DNA of 64,000 bases, taken from positions 992,001 through 1,056,000 of the forward strand of contig NZ_CP071696.1 in NCBI RefSeq assembly GCF_018024495.1. The letters are read 5' to 3'. The position numbers and the translations under genes were made by a program. Below, in pieces: positions 44,733-53,399 of this stretch (the stretch's first letter is position 1; every line of letters begins with the position of its first letter). Source of the DNA: Agromyces archimandritae (GTDB taxonomy: Bacteria; Actinomycetota; Actinomycetes; Actinomycetales; Microbacteriaceae). The notes under the pieces were generated by a model. The model saw nothing but the letters and a program-made list of their open reading frames with translations. It was not told the origin of the DNA and did no database searches.

Positions 44733-44796
44733 CGGGGTCATATCCCGACAGAAAGGCGGGCCGAACGCGGTTTTCGTGGCGGGATATGACCCCCGG
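44733..44796. repeat. Long inverted repeat in the helD-coiled-coil intergenic region
   Basis: The gap 44636-44904 holds no gene. Arms CGGGGTCATATCCCG (about 44733-44747) and its near-exact complement (44780-44796) flank a 32-base centre. Downstream of it, 44800-44900 is a run of G-rich GGGGTG-like repeats. It could be the terminator for the helicase gene or a small mobile or regulatory element; only one copy is seen. Confidence 0.6.
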
Positions 44797-44904
44797 AACG
44801 TGATGGGGTGCGGGGTGCGGGTGCAGGGGTGGGTGCGCGGGGGCGGGTGCGCGGGGTGAGTGCGCAGAGGTGCAGGCGGGCGGGGTGGATGCGCGGGGCG
44901 CGCG

Positions 44905-47289
44905 TCAGGGCTCGGCGAGGGCGGCCGGGGCGGGGCCGAGGAGGGTGAGGCGCTGCGTGGCGCGGGTGGCGGCCACGTAGAGCGCGGAGACGCCGCGCGC
45001 GGCGCCGGCGAGGATGCGCGCGGCATCCACGATGACGACCTCGTCGAACTCGAGGCCCTTCGCCTCGTCGGGTGCGAGCACCGCGATCGGACGGCCGAGA
45101 CCCGCCGAACCGCGCCCGACCGCGACGGTGCCGACTGCAACGGTGCCGAGCGCTTCGGCGAGCGCCGCGGCCACCCGGTCGGCGTCTGCGGCGGGGGCGA
45201 TGACGGCGAGGGTTCCGGCCTCCTCGGCGGCGATGCCGGCATCCGCGCGCGGGTCGTCGGCGAGGAGGGCGAGGAGCGCGGGCACGAGGTCGGCGCCTGC
45301 GGCATCCACCCGAGCCACGGGATGCTCGCCCTCGCGCACCGACTCGGTCGGCGTGATCGCCAGCCCCTCGGCGGCCGCGAAGCGCTCGGCGACGCGCGTG
45401 ATGCGGGCCGGGGTGCGGTAGTTGACGGTGAGTCGCTCCTGCCGCCACTGGCGGAAGTGCGGGTCGAGGGCCTGCCGCCATGAGCGGGCGGATGCCGCCG
45501 AGGAGGCCTGTGCGATGTCGCCCACGATCGTGAACGAGCGCAGCGGGCAGCGCCGCACGAGCAGCCGCCACTGCATATAGCTGAGTTCCTGGGCCTCGTC
45601 GACGACGATGTGCCCGTACGTCCAGCCGCGGTCGGCGGCGGCGCGTTCGGCGGTCGTTCGCCCGTCGCCGCCCCCGGCGAACCCGGCGACGAGGCGTTCG
45701 GCATCCACGACGCCCTCGGCGCCGGCGTCGGCGATGGCCGCCCGCGCATGCTCGAGGTCGCGGCCGTGCTGGGCGCGATCGGCGGCGGCCCGGGCGGCCT
45801 GCCGATCGTCGGGCATCTCGCCGAGGAGTTCGGCGGCCTCGTCCAGCAGCGGCACATCGGAGACGGTGAAGGGGGCGCGCCGCTCGCGGGCGAGGAGCGC
45901 ACGATCCTCCTCCCGCCAGTCGCGGGTGAGTTCGGCCAGCCATGCGGGGCGCGCGTACAGGTCGCCGAGGAGTTTCTCGGGGCTGAGCGGCAGCCAGGCC
46001 GTGTTCAGCAGCACGCGCACGTCGTAGGCGGTGCGGAGGTCTTCGCGGAGCACCTTGCGGTCGGCGTCGTCGACGGTCGCCCCGCCCTTCACGAGCTGGG
46101 CGGCGAGCCGCTCGGTGAGGGCGTCGAGGGCGTGCTTGACGAAGGTGACGCGGGCGACGTTGTGCGGTTTGCCGCGCCGCTCGGCCTTCTGCATCGCGGT
46201 GCGGATGAGCTCGGGTCGCACCGTGAGGCGTTCGCCGTCGACCTCGATCGTGCGGGGGCCGTCGGGCACGATCCGGCGGGCCTTCACGGCGCGGGCGAGG
46301 AGGGCGGCCATGCGCCTGGAGCCCTTCAGCCGGGCGACGGCGGGCGGATCTTCGGCCGCGGCGTCCACGCCCGGGTACAGCTCGCCGAGCGAGCGCATGA
46401 CGACGCCCGTCTCGCCGAGGGAGGGCAGCACCGCCTCGACGTACTGCAGGAACGCGTCGGAGGGGCCGACGACGAGGATGCCGCTGCGGCCGAGCCGCTC
46501 GCGGTTCGCGTAGGCGAGGTAGGCGGCCCGGTGCAGGGCGACGGCGGTCTTGCCGGTGCCGGGGCCGCCCTGCACGACGAGGGCGCCGCGCAGCTCGGAG
46601 CGGATGATGCGATCCTGCTCGCCCTGGATGGTCGCGACGATATCGCGCATGCGGCCGCCGCGCCGGGCGGTGATCGCCGCGAGCAGCGCCCCCTCGCCCT
46701 GCACGGTCTCGTCGCCGCCGAGGAGGGTGTCGTCGAAGACCTCGTCGTCGATGCGGACGAGCTCGCGGCCGGCGAGCGCGAGGTGGCGGCGGGCACGGAC
46801 GCCGAGCGGTTCGGCGGCGGTGGCGCGGTAGAACGCGGCGGCCTGTGGGGCGCGCCAGTCGAGGAGCATCGCGCGCTGCTCGGCGTCGCGCAGGCCGATG
46901 CGGCCGATGTAGCGCAGCTCGGGGCGCGTGAGCCGTTCGGGGGTGGATGCCGCGGGCGGGGCTTCCGTGCCCGCAGTGGATGCCGCGTGCACCGCGGCGC
47001 GCGGCGCATCCGGTGCGCTCGGGGCATCCACCGCGCCACCGGCATCCGCACCCCGCTCGAGCAGGAGCCGGCCGAAGACGAGCCGCGCATCCACCTCGCG
47101 GAGCTCGGCGAGGCGATCCTCGTGCAGGCGGGCGAAAGCGTCGCGCTCGCTGCGCGCCTGATGGTTGCCGCCGACCCGCTCGGCGCGCACCTTCGACAGC
47201 CGCCGGGCCGCTTCGTCCCGCTGCTCGTCGAGGCGCGCGTACAGCGCCTCGACGACCTCGCGCTCCCGCTCAAGCTCGCGTTCGCTCAC
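44905..47289 (-). CDS. HelD/HelR-type SF1 helicase, RNA polymerase recycling factor
   Basis: About 794 residues. The N-terminal coiled coil (EVVEALYARLDEQRDEAARRLSKV) is the part that inserts into the polymerase channel in this family. Walker A GGPGTGKT at 241-248, then VVDEAQELS, NYRTPARITRVAERF and VLAPDEAKGLEFDEVVIV are SF1 motifs, and VAATRATQRLTLL closes the protein. HelD/HelR remove stalled polymerase, and HelR gives rifamycin tolerance in some actinomycetes. I prefer GTG 47289, 6 bases after GAGGGGG; the ATG at 47295 touches that purine run. No rifamycin-associated palindrome is seen upstream. Confidence 0.9.
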   Translation of the reverse strand: MSERELEREREVVEALYARLDEQRDEAARRLSKVRAERVGGNHQARSERDAFARLHEDRLAELREVDARLVFGRLLLERGADAGGAVDAPSAPDAPRAAVHAASTAGTEAPPAASTPERLTRPELRYIGRIGLRDAEQRAMLLDWRAPQAAAFYRATAAEPLGVRARRHLALAGRELVRIDDEVFDDTLLGGDETVQGEGALLAAITARRGGRMRDIVATIQGEQDRIIRSELRGALVVQGGPGTGKTAVALHRAAYLAYANRERLGRSGILVVGPSDAFLQYVEAVLPSLGETGVVMRSLGELYPGVDAAAEDPPAVARLKGSRRMAALLARAVKARRIVPDGPRTIEVDGERLTVRPELIRTAMQKAERRGKPHNVARVTFVKHALDALTERLAAQLVKGGATVDDADRKVLREDLRTAYDVRVLLNTAWLPLSPEKLLGDLYARPAWLAELTRDWREEDRALLARERRAPFTVSDVPLLDEAAELLGEMPDDRQAARAAADRAQHGRDLEHARAAIADAGAEGVVDAERLVAGFAGGGDGRTTAERAAADRGWTYGHIVVDEAQELSYMQWRLLVRRCPLRSFTIVGDIAQASSAASARSWRQALDPHFRQWRQERLTVNYRTPARITRVAERFAAAEGLAITPTESVREGEHPVARVDAAGADLVPALLALLADDPRADAGIAAEEAGTLAVIAPAADADRVAAALAEALGTVAVGTVAVGRGSAGLGRPIAVLAPDEAKGLEFDEVVIVDAARILAGAARGVSALYVAATRATQRLTLLGPAPAALAEP

Positions 47290-47318
47290 CCGCATCCCCC
47301 TCGTGGTTCCGGCCTGGA

Positions 47319-47388
47319 AGTCTATTCGGCGCCGGTGAGCGGATGCCGGGTGCGGGCACGGCATCCGCCCAGCCGCGTGCACTATGCT
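47319..47388. promoter_or_regulatory. Symmetric divergent promoter of helD/helR and the DEAD-box gene
   Basis: A 10-base inverted repeat (GCGGATGCCG at 47339-47348, CGGCATCCGC at 47359-47368) is flanked by two -10 boxes each exactly 14 bases away: TAGACT on the minus strand (47319-47324) and TATGCT on the plus strand (47383-47388). GGCATC sits where a -35 would be for both, 17 bases from each -10. Confidence 0.65.
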
Positions 47389-47555
47389 CGACTCGGCCGG
47401 CGCGACGAATGCGCCGCCTGCGTCGTAGAACGCTTCTTCCGGGCCCGAAGGCCCGTCGATTCTTCATGCGGCGATCGGATGCGGAACATCTTCCGCCTTC
47501 GCCACCAGCTCCCGGTGCCATGCGCCGCCCGAGCCTTCTGCCCGAAAGGCATCCC

Positions 47556-49088
47556 GTGACCGACCACACCTTCAGCACGCTCGGCGTGCCCTCCGCCCTC
47601 GTCGCCGCCCTCGCGGCCGACGGCAAGACCGCACCGTTCCCCATCCAGGTCGACACCCTGCCCGACACGCTCGCCGGCCGCGACGTGCTCGGCCGCGGCA
47701 AGACCGGATCCGGCAAGACCCTCGCGTTCGCGATCCCCATGGTCGCGCGCCTGTCGGGCCCGCTCGCCGGCAGCCGCCGTGCCGGCCGCCCCACCGGCCT
47801 GATCCTCGCGCCGACCCGCGAGCTCGCCACCCAGATCACCGCGACCATCGAACCCCTCGCCGCCGCGGCGGGCCTGCGCGCGACCACGATCTTCGGCGGC
47901 ATCAACCAGAAGCGCCAGGTCGAGGCGCTGCGCGGCGGCGTCGACATCGTCGTGGCGACCCCCGGCCGCCTCGAAGACCTCATCAAGCAGGGCTTCGCGC
48001 ACCTCGACGCCGTCGAGATCACCGTGCTCGACGAGGCCGACCACATGGCCGACCTGGGGTTCCTACCCGTCGTCACGCGCATCCTCGACCAGACCCCGCG
48101 CGGCGGCCAGCGGCTGCTGTTCTCGGCGACGCTCGACAACGGCGTCGACAAGCTCGTCAAGCGCTACCTGCAGAACGAGGTGCTGCACTCGGTCGACGAG
48201 GCCACCTCGCCGGTCGCCGCGATGACGCACCACGTCTTCCAGGTCGCCGACACCGACCAGAAGAACGAGCTCGTGAAGACCCTCGCGTCCGGCACCGGCC
48301 GGCGCATCCTCTTCATGCGCACCAAGCACCACGCGAAGAAGCTCGCGAAGAAGCTGACGGATGCCGGCATCCCCGCCGTCGACCTGCACGGCAACCTCTC
48401 GCAGCCGCAGCGCGACCGCAACCTCGCCGCCTTCGGCGACGGATCCGTGAAGGTCATGGTCGCCACCGACGTCGCCGCCCGCGGCGTGCACATCGACGAC
48501 GTCGAACTCGTCATCCACGTCGACCCGCCGATGGAGCACAAGGCGTACCTGCACCGTTCGGGCCGCACCGCACGCGCCGGCTCGGCCGGCGACGTCGTCA
48601 CGATCGCGTTGCCCGCGCAGATGGACGACCTGAAGAAGCTCCTCCGCAAGGCCGCGATCACCGTGACGCCGGCGCAGGTCACCTCCGCCTCGCCGCAGGT
48701 CGCCGCGCTCGTCGGCGAGGTCGCCGCCTATGTGAAGCCCGCGCCGCGGCAGGCGAAGCCGCAGGGCGGCGGCGGCACGTCGCAGGGTGCCAACGCGCAG
48801 CGGAAGAAGGCCCGACGCTCCCAGGGGCAGGCCGCGCCCAAGCAGGGCGCTTCGCAGGGCGCCCGCCGCGACCGCCCCGACTCCCCCTCCACTCCGAAGC
48901 GCGACCGTTCGGGCCGCCCCGCCGAGGCCAAGGCGCACGCCCCCAAGCAGGGCGCCGGCCACAGCCGCGGCGCGCAGACGACCGGTGCACAGCGGAACGC
49001 CTCCCGCACCGCGCGCCGCCCGATCCGCGTCGGCGACGTCGTCACGCCGAACCGGAACCCCCGCACGAACCGCCGCGCGCAGGGCTGA
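47556..49088 (+). CDS. DEAD-box RNA helicase (RhlE/CsdA-like)
   Basis: 510 residues. Motifs in order: Walker A GSGKT at 51-55, PTRELATQ, DEAD at 159-162, LLFSATL, then in domain 2 LFMRTKHHAKKLAKKL, VATDVAARGVHI and HRSGRTARAG. The C-terminal 100 residues are basic and low complexity (KPQGGGGTSQGANAQRKKARR), typical of RNA-binding tails. Such enzymes unwind RNA in ribosome assembly and mRNA decay, often in the cold. GTG at 47556 has GAAAGG upstream. The predicted start of transcription near 47396 leaves a leader of about 160 bases with a GGGCCCGAAGGCCC hairpin, as expected for a post-transcriptionally controlled gene. Confidence 0.93.
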   Translation: MTDHTFSTLGVPSALVAALAADGKTAPFPIQVDTLPDTLAGRDVLGRGKTGSGKTLAFAIPMVARLSGPLAGSRRAGRPTGLILAPTRELATQITATIEPLAAAAGLRATTIFGGINQKRQVEALRGGVDIVVATPGRLEDLIKQGFAHLDAVEITVLDEADHMADLGFLPVVTRILDQTPRGGQRLLFSATLDNGVDKLVKRYLQNEVLHSVDEATSPVAAMTHHVFQVADTDQKNELVKTLASGTGRRILFMRTKHHAKKLAKKLTDAGIPAVDLHGNLSQPQRDRNLAAFGDGSVKVMVATDVAARGVHIDDVELVIHVDPPMEHKAYLHRSGRTARAGSAGDVVTIALPAQMDDLKKLLRKAAITVTPAQVTSASPQVAALVGEVAAYVKPAPRQAKPQGGGGTSQGANAQRKKARRSQGQAAPKQGASQGARRDRPDSPSTPKRDRSGRPAEAKAHAPKQGAGHSRGAQTTGAQRNASRTARRPIRVGDVVTPNRNPRTNRRAQG

Positions 49089-49107
49089 GCCGGCCGGGCC
49101 ATGAGCG

Positions 49108-49145
49108 GATGCCGCGGCGCCCGGGTTCCGGTGCGCCGCGGCATC
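49108..49145. terminator. Bidirectional hairpin between convergent genes
   Basis: Arms of 13 bases (49108-49120 and 49133-49145) pair perfectly across a 12-base loop, between the convergent helicase and lipase genes. Both arms end in the GGATGC / GCATCC word. Confidence 0.6.
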
Positions 49146-49212
49146 CACCCGGCCGAAGCCGCGGCCTCAGCCGCGTCGAAGCCCTGGGCCGAAGCCGCGT
49201 CGGAGGCTCCGG

Positions 49213-50469
49213 TCAGCAGCCGCCCGTGGCCTCCTCGCCCGCGAAGCGGGCCCCGATCCACTCGATGATGTCCGGCAACGCGTTCCCGATCATCTCGTCA
49301 TGGTCGCCGTCGACGGTCCGGAAGGCGACGGTGCCGCCCGTCTCGCACTGGCGATCCACCACCGTCTGCACGGTATGCGCCGGCACGGCCATGTCCTCGG
49401 CGCCGGCGACCGCCAGCAGCGGCACCTTCAGGGTCGTATCGGTGTACACGTTGCGCTCGGCGAGGGTCTCGGCGGCCGCGACCCCCAGCCAGTCTGGGTC
49501 CGCGAACGCCTCGATCGTCGCCTCCTCCCCCACGATCGCCATCGCGACCGGCAGGCACGAGGCCACGACGTCGTCGTAGGCGGCGAGGCCGGCCTCGCTC
49601 AGCACGTCCTCGCGGTCGACCCCGAACTGCAGCTCGAGCGACGCGGCGACGTACGGCAGGTACACGCCCATCCCCGGAGCCCGCAGATCCTGCTCGGTCA
49701 TGAGATCCAGCGGCGTCGCCGGGGCCAGGGCCACCGCACCGACGAGCCCGTCGACCGCGCCGTCGTCCGAGGTGCGCGACGCAGCCCCCCAGGCCGCCTG
49801 CCCACCCTGCGAATGCCCCATCGCGACCCACTGCTCCGACAGCTCCGGGACCGCCTCGCGGGCGGCCGGCACGGCATAGCGCAGGTCGTCGGCGTTCGCC
49901 GGCATCGAGATGTACTCGTGGCCGTCGCCGGCACCGAGCCCCGAATAGTCCGTGGCGACGACCGCGTACCCGTTCGCGAGGAGCGCGAGCATGATCTCGG
50001 GATAGTAGAGGTCCTTCAGCAGGCTCGGCGCGCAGCTCGGGTCGACGCCGCTCGTGCCGTGCCCCCAGGCCACGACCGGCCACCCGCCGTCGGGCACGGG
50101 CCCCCACGGCACGAGCACCGCCGCCGAGGCGGCGACCGGGTCGCCGTCGGTGTCCACCGAGTTGTAGACGATGCGGTGCATGAGCGTATCCGGCAGCTTC
50201 CAGCCGTCGAAGGCCTCGACGGCGATGAGCGTGCCGGCCTCGCCGTTCGGCTGCGCATCGTAGAAGGCGTCGCGCGGAAGCGCGTTGAACTTCTCGAAGT
50301 CCCGCCACAGGGCGACCGGGTCGTCGCCCGGAGGCTCGGTCGTCGGCGGCTCGGTGGCCGGTTCGTCGCTCGGCGAGTCCGTCGGTGCCGCATCGCCCGT
50401 GCAGGCGCTGAGCGCGAGCGCGCTCGCCGCGGTGAGCACGAGCGCGATGGTGCCGCGTGATTCGATCAT
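49213..50469 (-). CDS. Secretory lipase-type alpha/beta hydrolase, lipoprotein
   Basis: 418 residues. Signal with lipobox ALALSACTG (Cys at about 23), then a Thr/Pro/Glu linker, so the enzyme is anchored at the outer face of the membrane. The fold is that of secretory lipases: VVAWGHGTSGVDPSCAPS oxyanion region, nucleophile in GHSQGG, catalytic Asp near GAEDMAVPAH and His near VDGDHDEMI. Substrate is probably a long-chain ester or triglyceride. ATG at 50469 with GGGGGG upstream. A TTGCCA/TAGGCT pair lies just before it. Confidence 0.88.
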   Translation of the reverse strand: MIESRGTIALVLTAASALALSACTGDAAPTDSPSDEPATEPPTTEPPGDDPVALWRDFEKFNALPRDAFYDAQPNGEAGTLIAVEAFDGWKLPDTLMHRIVYNSVDTDGDPVAASAAVLVPWGPVPDGGWPVVAWGHGTSGVDPSCAPSLLKDLYYPEIMLALLANGYAVVATDYSGLGAGDGHEYISMPANADDLRYAVPAAREAVPELSEQWVAMGHSQGGQAAWGAASRTSDDGAVDGLVGAVALAPATPLDLMTEQDLRAPGMGVYLPYVAASLELQFGVDREDVLSEAGLAAYDDVVASCLPVAMAIVGEEATIEAFADPDWLGVAAAETLAERNVYTDTTLKVPLLAVAGAEDMAVPAHTVQTVVDRQCETGGTVAFRTVDGDHDEMIGNALPDIIEWIGARFAGEEATGGC

Positions 50470-50485
50470 GATCCCCCCGGCATCC

Positions 50486-50513
50486 AGCCTAGCCAGGCGG
50501 GCACGGGTGGCAA
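50486..50513 (-). promoter_or_regulatory. Possible promoter of the lipase gene
   Basis: Minus-strand TTGCCA (50508-50513) and TAGGCT (50486-50491) are 16 bases apart, giving a very short leader of about 10 bases. Confidence 0.35.
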
Positions 50514-50712
50514 GGGGGCTCCGGGCACCGCTGCGGGCGGGCGGCAGCCTGCGGCGGGGGTGCGGATGCGCGTGCGGCGGCATGCCGCGGCCGGTGCGGA
50601 TGACCCCCGAGCGGGGGTATTGATCCGCGCGGCCCGCTGCTGCCACGATGAGGCGTTCGGACGGGAGGGCGTCCGGTTCCCGACCGTGCGCCGCCGTCCC
50701 GAAGGCCTCCCC

Positions 50713-51333
50713 ATGACCGAACCCGCAACCCAGCCCGCACAGCCCGCCGACGAGCCCGTCACGGCCACGGGGCCGAGCGCCGCCGCGGCATCCGCACCCG
50801 CACCGGCATCCGCACCCGAACCCGGCTCGGCATCCGCACCCGCATCCACCCCTGCCGCCGACCCGGCCGCGGCCCGCCCCAACGTCGCCCGCGGCATCGC
50901 GTTCGCCGCGCTCACCGTGCCGGCCGGCATCGCCGCCTGGGTGCTGCTCTGGCAGGCCGGATTCATCTCGGCCATCGTCGCGTTCGGCGTCGCCTGGCTG
51001 GCCCTCCTGCTCTACCGGTTCGGATCCCGCGGCCTGGTGACGCGCGCAGGGATGTGGGTCGTCGTCGCCACGACCGTCGTGACCCTCGTGCTCGCGTTCT
51101 TCGCCGGCGTCGCCTGGGACATGGCCTCCGTGCTCGAATACGAGATCCCCGCCGTCTTCTTCGATGCGGAGTTCTGGTGGCTGTACCGCGTGAACCTCCT
51201 CGACAACCCCGAACTGTGGTCGTCGTACACGGTCGACATCCTCTTGTCGGTGCTGTTCGCCGCGCTCGGCACCTTCAGCGTCTTCCGGTCGCTCGCGAAG
51301 CAGACCTCCGGCACACCCCAACTGCGGTCCTGA
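50713..51333 (+). CDS. Four-helix membrane protein with Ala/Pro-rich N-terminus
   Basis: 206 residues. Residues 1-58 are Ala/Pro/Ser-rich and disordered; four hydrophobic helices follow, separated by FFDAEFWWLYRVNLLDNPELW. General build (disordered start, helices, ending SGTPQLRS) resembles the protein at 21987-23264, but similarity is too weak to call a family. ATG at 50713. Function unknown. Confidence 0.75.
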   Translation: MTEPATQPAQPADEPVTATGPSAAAASAPAPASAPEPGSASAPASTPAADPAAARPNVARGIAFAALTVPAGIAAWVLLWQAGFISAIVAFGVAWLALLLYRFGSRGLVTRAGMWVVVATTVVTLVLAFFAGVAWDMASVLEYEIPAVFFDAEFWWLYRVNLLDNPELWSSYTVDILLSVLFAALGTFSVFRSLAKQTSGTPQLRS

Positions 51334-51398
51334 GGCGCGGGCGTGCGTGCGACAGCCCTCGATTTCCTCTGCCGCGCGCGCTGGCCTAGTCTGCCGAT

Positions 51399-51902
51399 AT
51401 GAGCACCGATGTTGTTGCCGATGTCATCGTCCGACCCATCCGGGACACGGATGCCGAGGCCCTCGGCCGCGTCCACGCGAGCTGCTGGCACGAGACCTAC
51501 GACCACCTCATCAGCGCGGCCGCGTTCGAGCGGCTCTCACCGCGGCGCATGGGCGAGCTCTGGAACCACCTCGCCGAGCGCGGCGAGGAGTACGCCCAGT
51601 TCGCCGCCGTCGTCGGCGGTGAGATCGTCGGCTTCGTCGGCGCCGGCCCGGCCCGCGACGAGGAGCCGCCGCGGGCGCGCGAGCTGCAGTTCATCTACCT
51701 CCTCGACGCCTACCACGGCACGGGCATCGGGCAGCAGCTCTTCGACGCCGCCTGCGGCGACGAGCCCGTCTACCTCTGGGTGGCCGAGGACAATCCCCGC
51801 GCCCACGGCTTCTACCGACGCAACGGGTTCGCGGCCGACGGCGCCGCGCAGACGGTGCCGTTCCTCGGCGAGGAGATCCACGAGGTGCGCTTGGTGCGCT
51901 GA
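51399..51902 (+). CDS. GNAT-family N-acetyltransferase
   Basis: This 167-residue protein has the GNAT core: IRDTDAEALGRVH at the start, AAVVGGEIVGFVGAGP as strand 4, the acetyl-CoA loop LQFIYLLDAYHGTGIGQQLFDA and the closing NPRAHGFYRRNGF. It transfers an acetyl group to an unknown amine; small-molecule or protein targets are both possible. ATG at 51399 is 6 bases after TAGTCT (51387-51392): leaderless. A hairpin at 51927-51966 follows. Confidence 0.92.
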   Translation: MSTDVVADVIVRPIRDTDAEALGRVHASCWHETYDHLISAAAFERLSPRRMGELWNHLAERGEEYAQFAAVVGGEIVGFVGAGPARDEEPPRARELQFIYLLDAYHGTGIGQQLFDAACGDEPVYLWVAEDNPRAHGFYRRNGFAADGAAQTVPFLGEEIHEVRLVR

Positions 51903-51926
51903 GGCACCAGGCCGGCCGGTGCGCCT

Positions 51927-51966
51927 CGGCATCCGCTCGGCGACTGTTCGCTGCGGGCGGATGCCG
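51927..51966. terminator. Hairpin after the GNAT gene
   Basis: Perfect 10-base arms CGGCATCCGC and GCGGATGCCG (51927-51936 and 51957-51966) with a 20-base loop, 25 bases after the stop. Confidence 0.5.
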
Positions 51967-52049
51967 GGGCGTTCCGCATGTCGGAGGGTCGCCGTAGTTT
52001 GGTGAGAGCCGAGCGGGCCGCGTGCGCCCGCGGCATCGAAGGGGAACCG

Positions 52050-53399
52050 ATGACCGACCAGACCGCTCTCGACCCGCTGGCCGCCGAGCTCGGCGAACGC
52101 CTCATCCGGCCCGGGGATGCGCGGTGGGACGCCGCCCGCGCGCCCTGGGCGCTCGCGGTCGAGCAACGCCCCGAGGCGGTCGCCGTGCCCGCCGGGGTCG
52201 AAGAGCTGCGGGCGGTCGTGCGCGCCGCCCGCGACGGCGGGCTCACCGTCGCCGTGCAGCCCTCCGGGCACGGCGCGAACGGCTCGCTCGCCGGCAGCAT
52301 CCTGGTGCGCACCGACGCCTTCGACGACGTGCTCGTCGACCTCGACTCGCGCACGGCGCGCATCGGGGCCGGTGTTCGGTGGAACCGCCTGCTCCGCGAG
52401 TTGGCCGGCAGCGCCCTCATCGCCCCGGCCGGCTCGAGCGGCGTCGTGAGCGTCGCGGGCCTGCTGCTCGGCGGCGGCCATTCGTGGTTCTCGCGCAGCC
52501 TCGGCCCCGCGGCCAGGTCGCTGCGCGCGGTCGAGATGCTCACCGCCGACGGCGAGCTGCTGCGCATCGACGACCAGCACGACCCCGATCTCATGCGGGC
52601 GCTCCGCGGCGCCGGCGGGGCGTTCGGGGCCGTCACGCGGCTCGAAGTGGGGCTCGACTTCGAGCGGATGCTCTACGGCGGCCGGCTCGTCTTCGCCCCG
52701 GATCAGGCGGCGGCCGTCATCGCGTCCGCCCTCGATGCCGGGCGGGCCGCCCCCGAGTCGGTGCAGATCCACACGGGGTTCATGCGGTTCCCCGATGCCC
52801 CCGTCGTGCCCGAGGAGCTGCGCGGGCGCCGCGTCGTGCAGGTCGACGTCGTCTCGCGGGCGGATGCCGCGACCACCGAGGCCGTGCTGGCGCCCGTGCG
52901 GGCGGCCGGCACCGTCGTGCAGGAACGCCTGCGCTCCTTCGGCATCGAGGCGCTCGAAGAGGTCGCCGACGAGCCCACGGATCCGAGCCCGGCCGGCGGA
53001 TGGTCGGGGCTGCTCGCCGACGCCGACACGGCCCTCGTCGAGCGGGTGCTCGACGTCTTCGACCGGCCCGAGGCGGCTGCGCTCGTCGGGTTCGACGTCC
53101 GCGTGCTCGGCGGGGCCATGGCCCGCGACGAGGGCCCGGCGGCCGTCGCCGGAGCCGTCGCCGAGCCCTTCGTGCTCCACACGATCGCGTTCGGCCCGCC
53201 GGATGCGCAGCAGGCCGCGATCGGGACGCTCCGCGAGGCCGTCGGCGAATCGTGGACGGGCCACTCCCTGCCCTCGTTCCTCTCCCCCGGCGACGGGTAC
53301 GGGGCCGCCTACGGCGCCGGCACCGTCGAAGGGCTCCGCGAGGTGAAGGCCCGCGTCGACCCGCACGACGTCTTCGTCGGCAACCGGGCGTTCGAGTGA
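52050..53399 (+). CDS. FAD-binding oxidoreductase (PCMH/berberine-bridge-like)
   Basis: This 449-residue flavoenzyme starts MTDQTALDPL with GGGGAA upstream. The PCMH FAD domain covers about residues 35-205: AVAVPAGVEELRAVV, the PSGHGANG loop whose His normally carries 8-alpha-histidyl FAD, GAGVRWNRLL and GLLLGGGHSWFSR. The C-terminal cap ends VDPHDVFVGNRAFE, typical of the family. It oxidises an unknown substrate. A TAGTTT box near 51993 may be its -10. It overlaps the nucleoside hydrolase gene by GTGA. Confidence 0.9.
   Translation: MTDQTALDPLAAELGERLIRPGDARWDAARAPWALAVEQRPEAVAVPAGVEELRAVVRAARDGGLTVAVQPSGHGANGSLAGSILVRTDAFDDVLVDLDSRTARIGAGVRWNRLLRELAGSALIAPAGSSGVVSVAGLLLGGGHSWFSRSLGPAARSLRAVEMLTADGELLRIDDQHDPDLMRALRGAGGAFGAVTRLEVGLDFERMLYGGRLVFAPDQAAAVIASALDAGRAAPESVQIHTGFMRFPDAPVVPEELRGRRVVQVDVVSRADAATTEAVLAPVRAAGTVVQERLRSFGIEALEEVADEPTDPSPAGGWSGLLADADTALVERVLDVFDRPEAAALVGFDVRVLGGAMARDEGPAAVAGAVAEPFVLHTIAFGPPDAQQAAIGTLREAVGESWTGHSLPSFLSPGDGYGAAYGAGTVEGLREVKARVDPHDVFVGNRAFE

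Noticed and set aside
47290-47555. Rifamycin-associated element upstream of helD/helR
   Set aside because: The 19-bp GGGGCTTGC-type palindrome known from rifamycin-responsive genes is not present; only the GGATGCC inverted repeat is seen.
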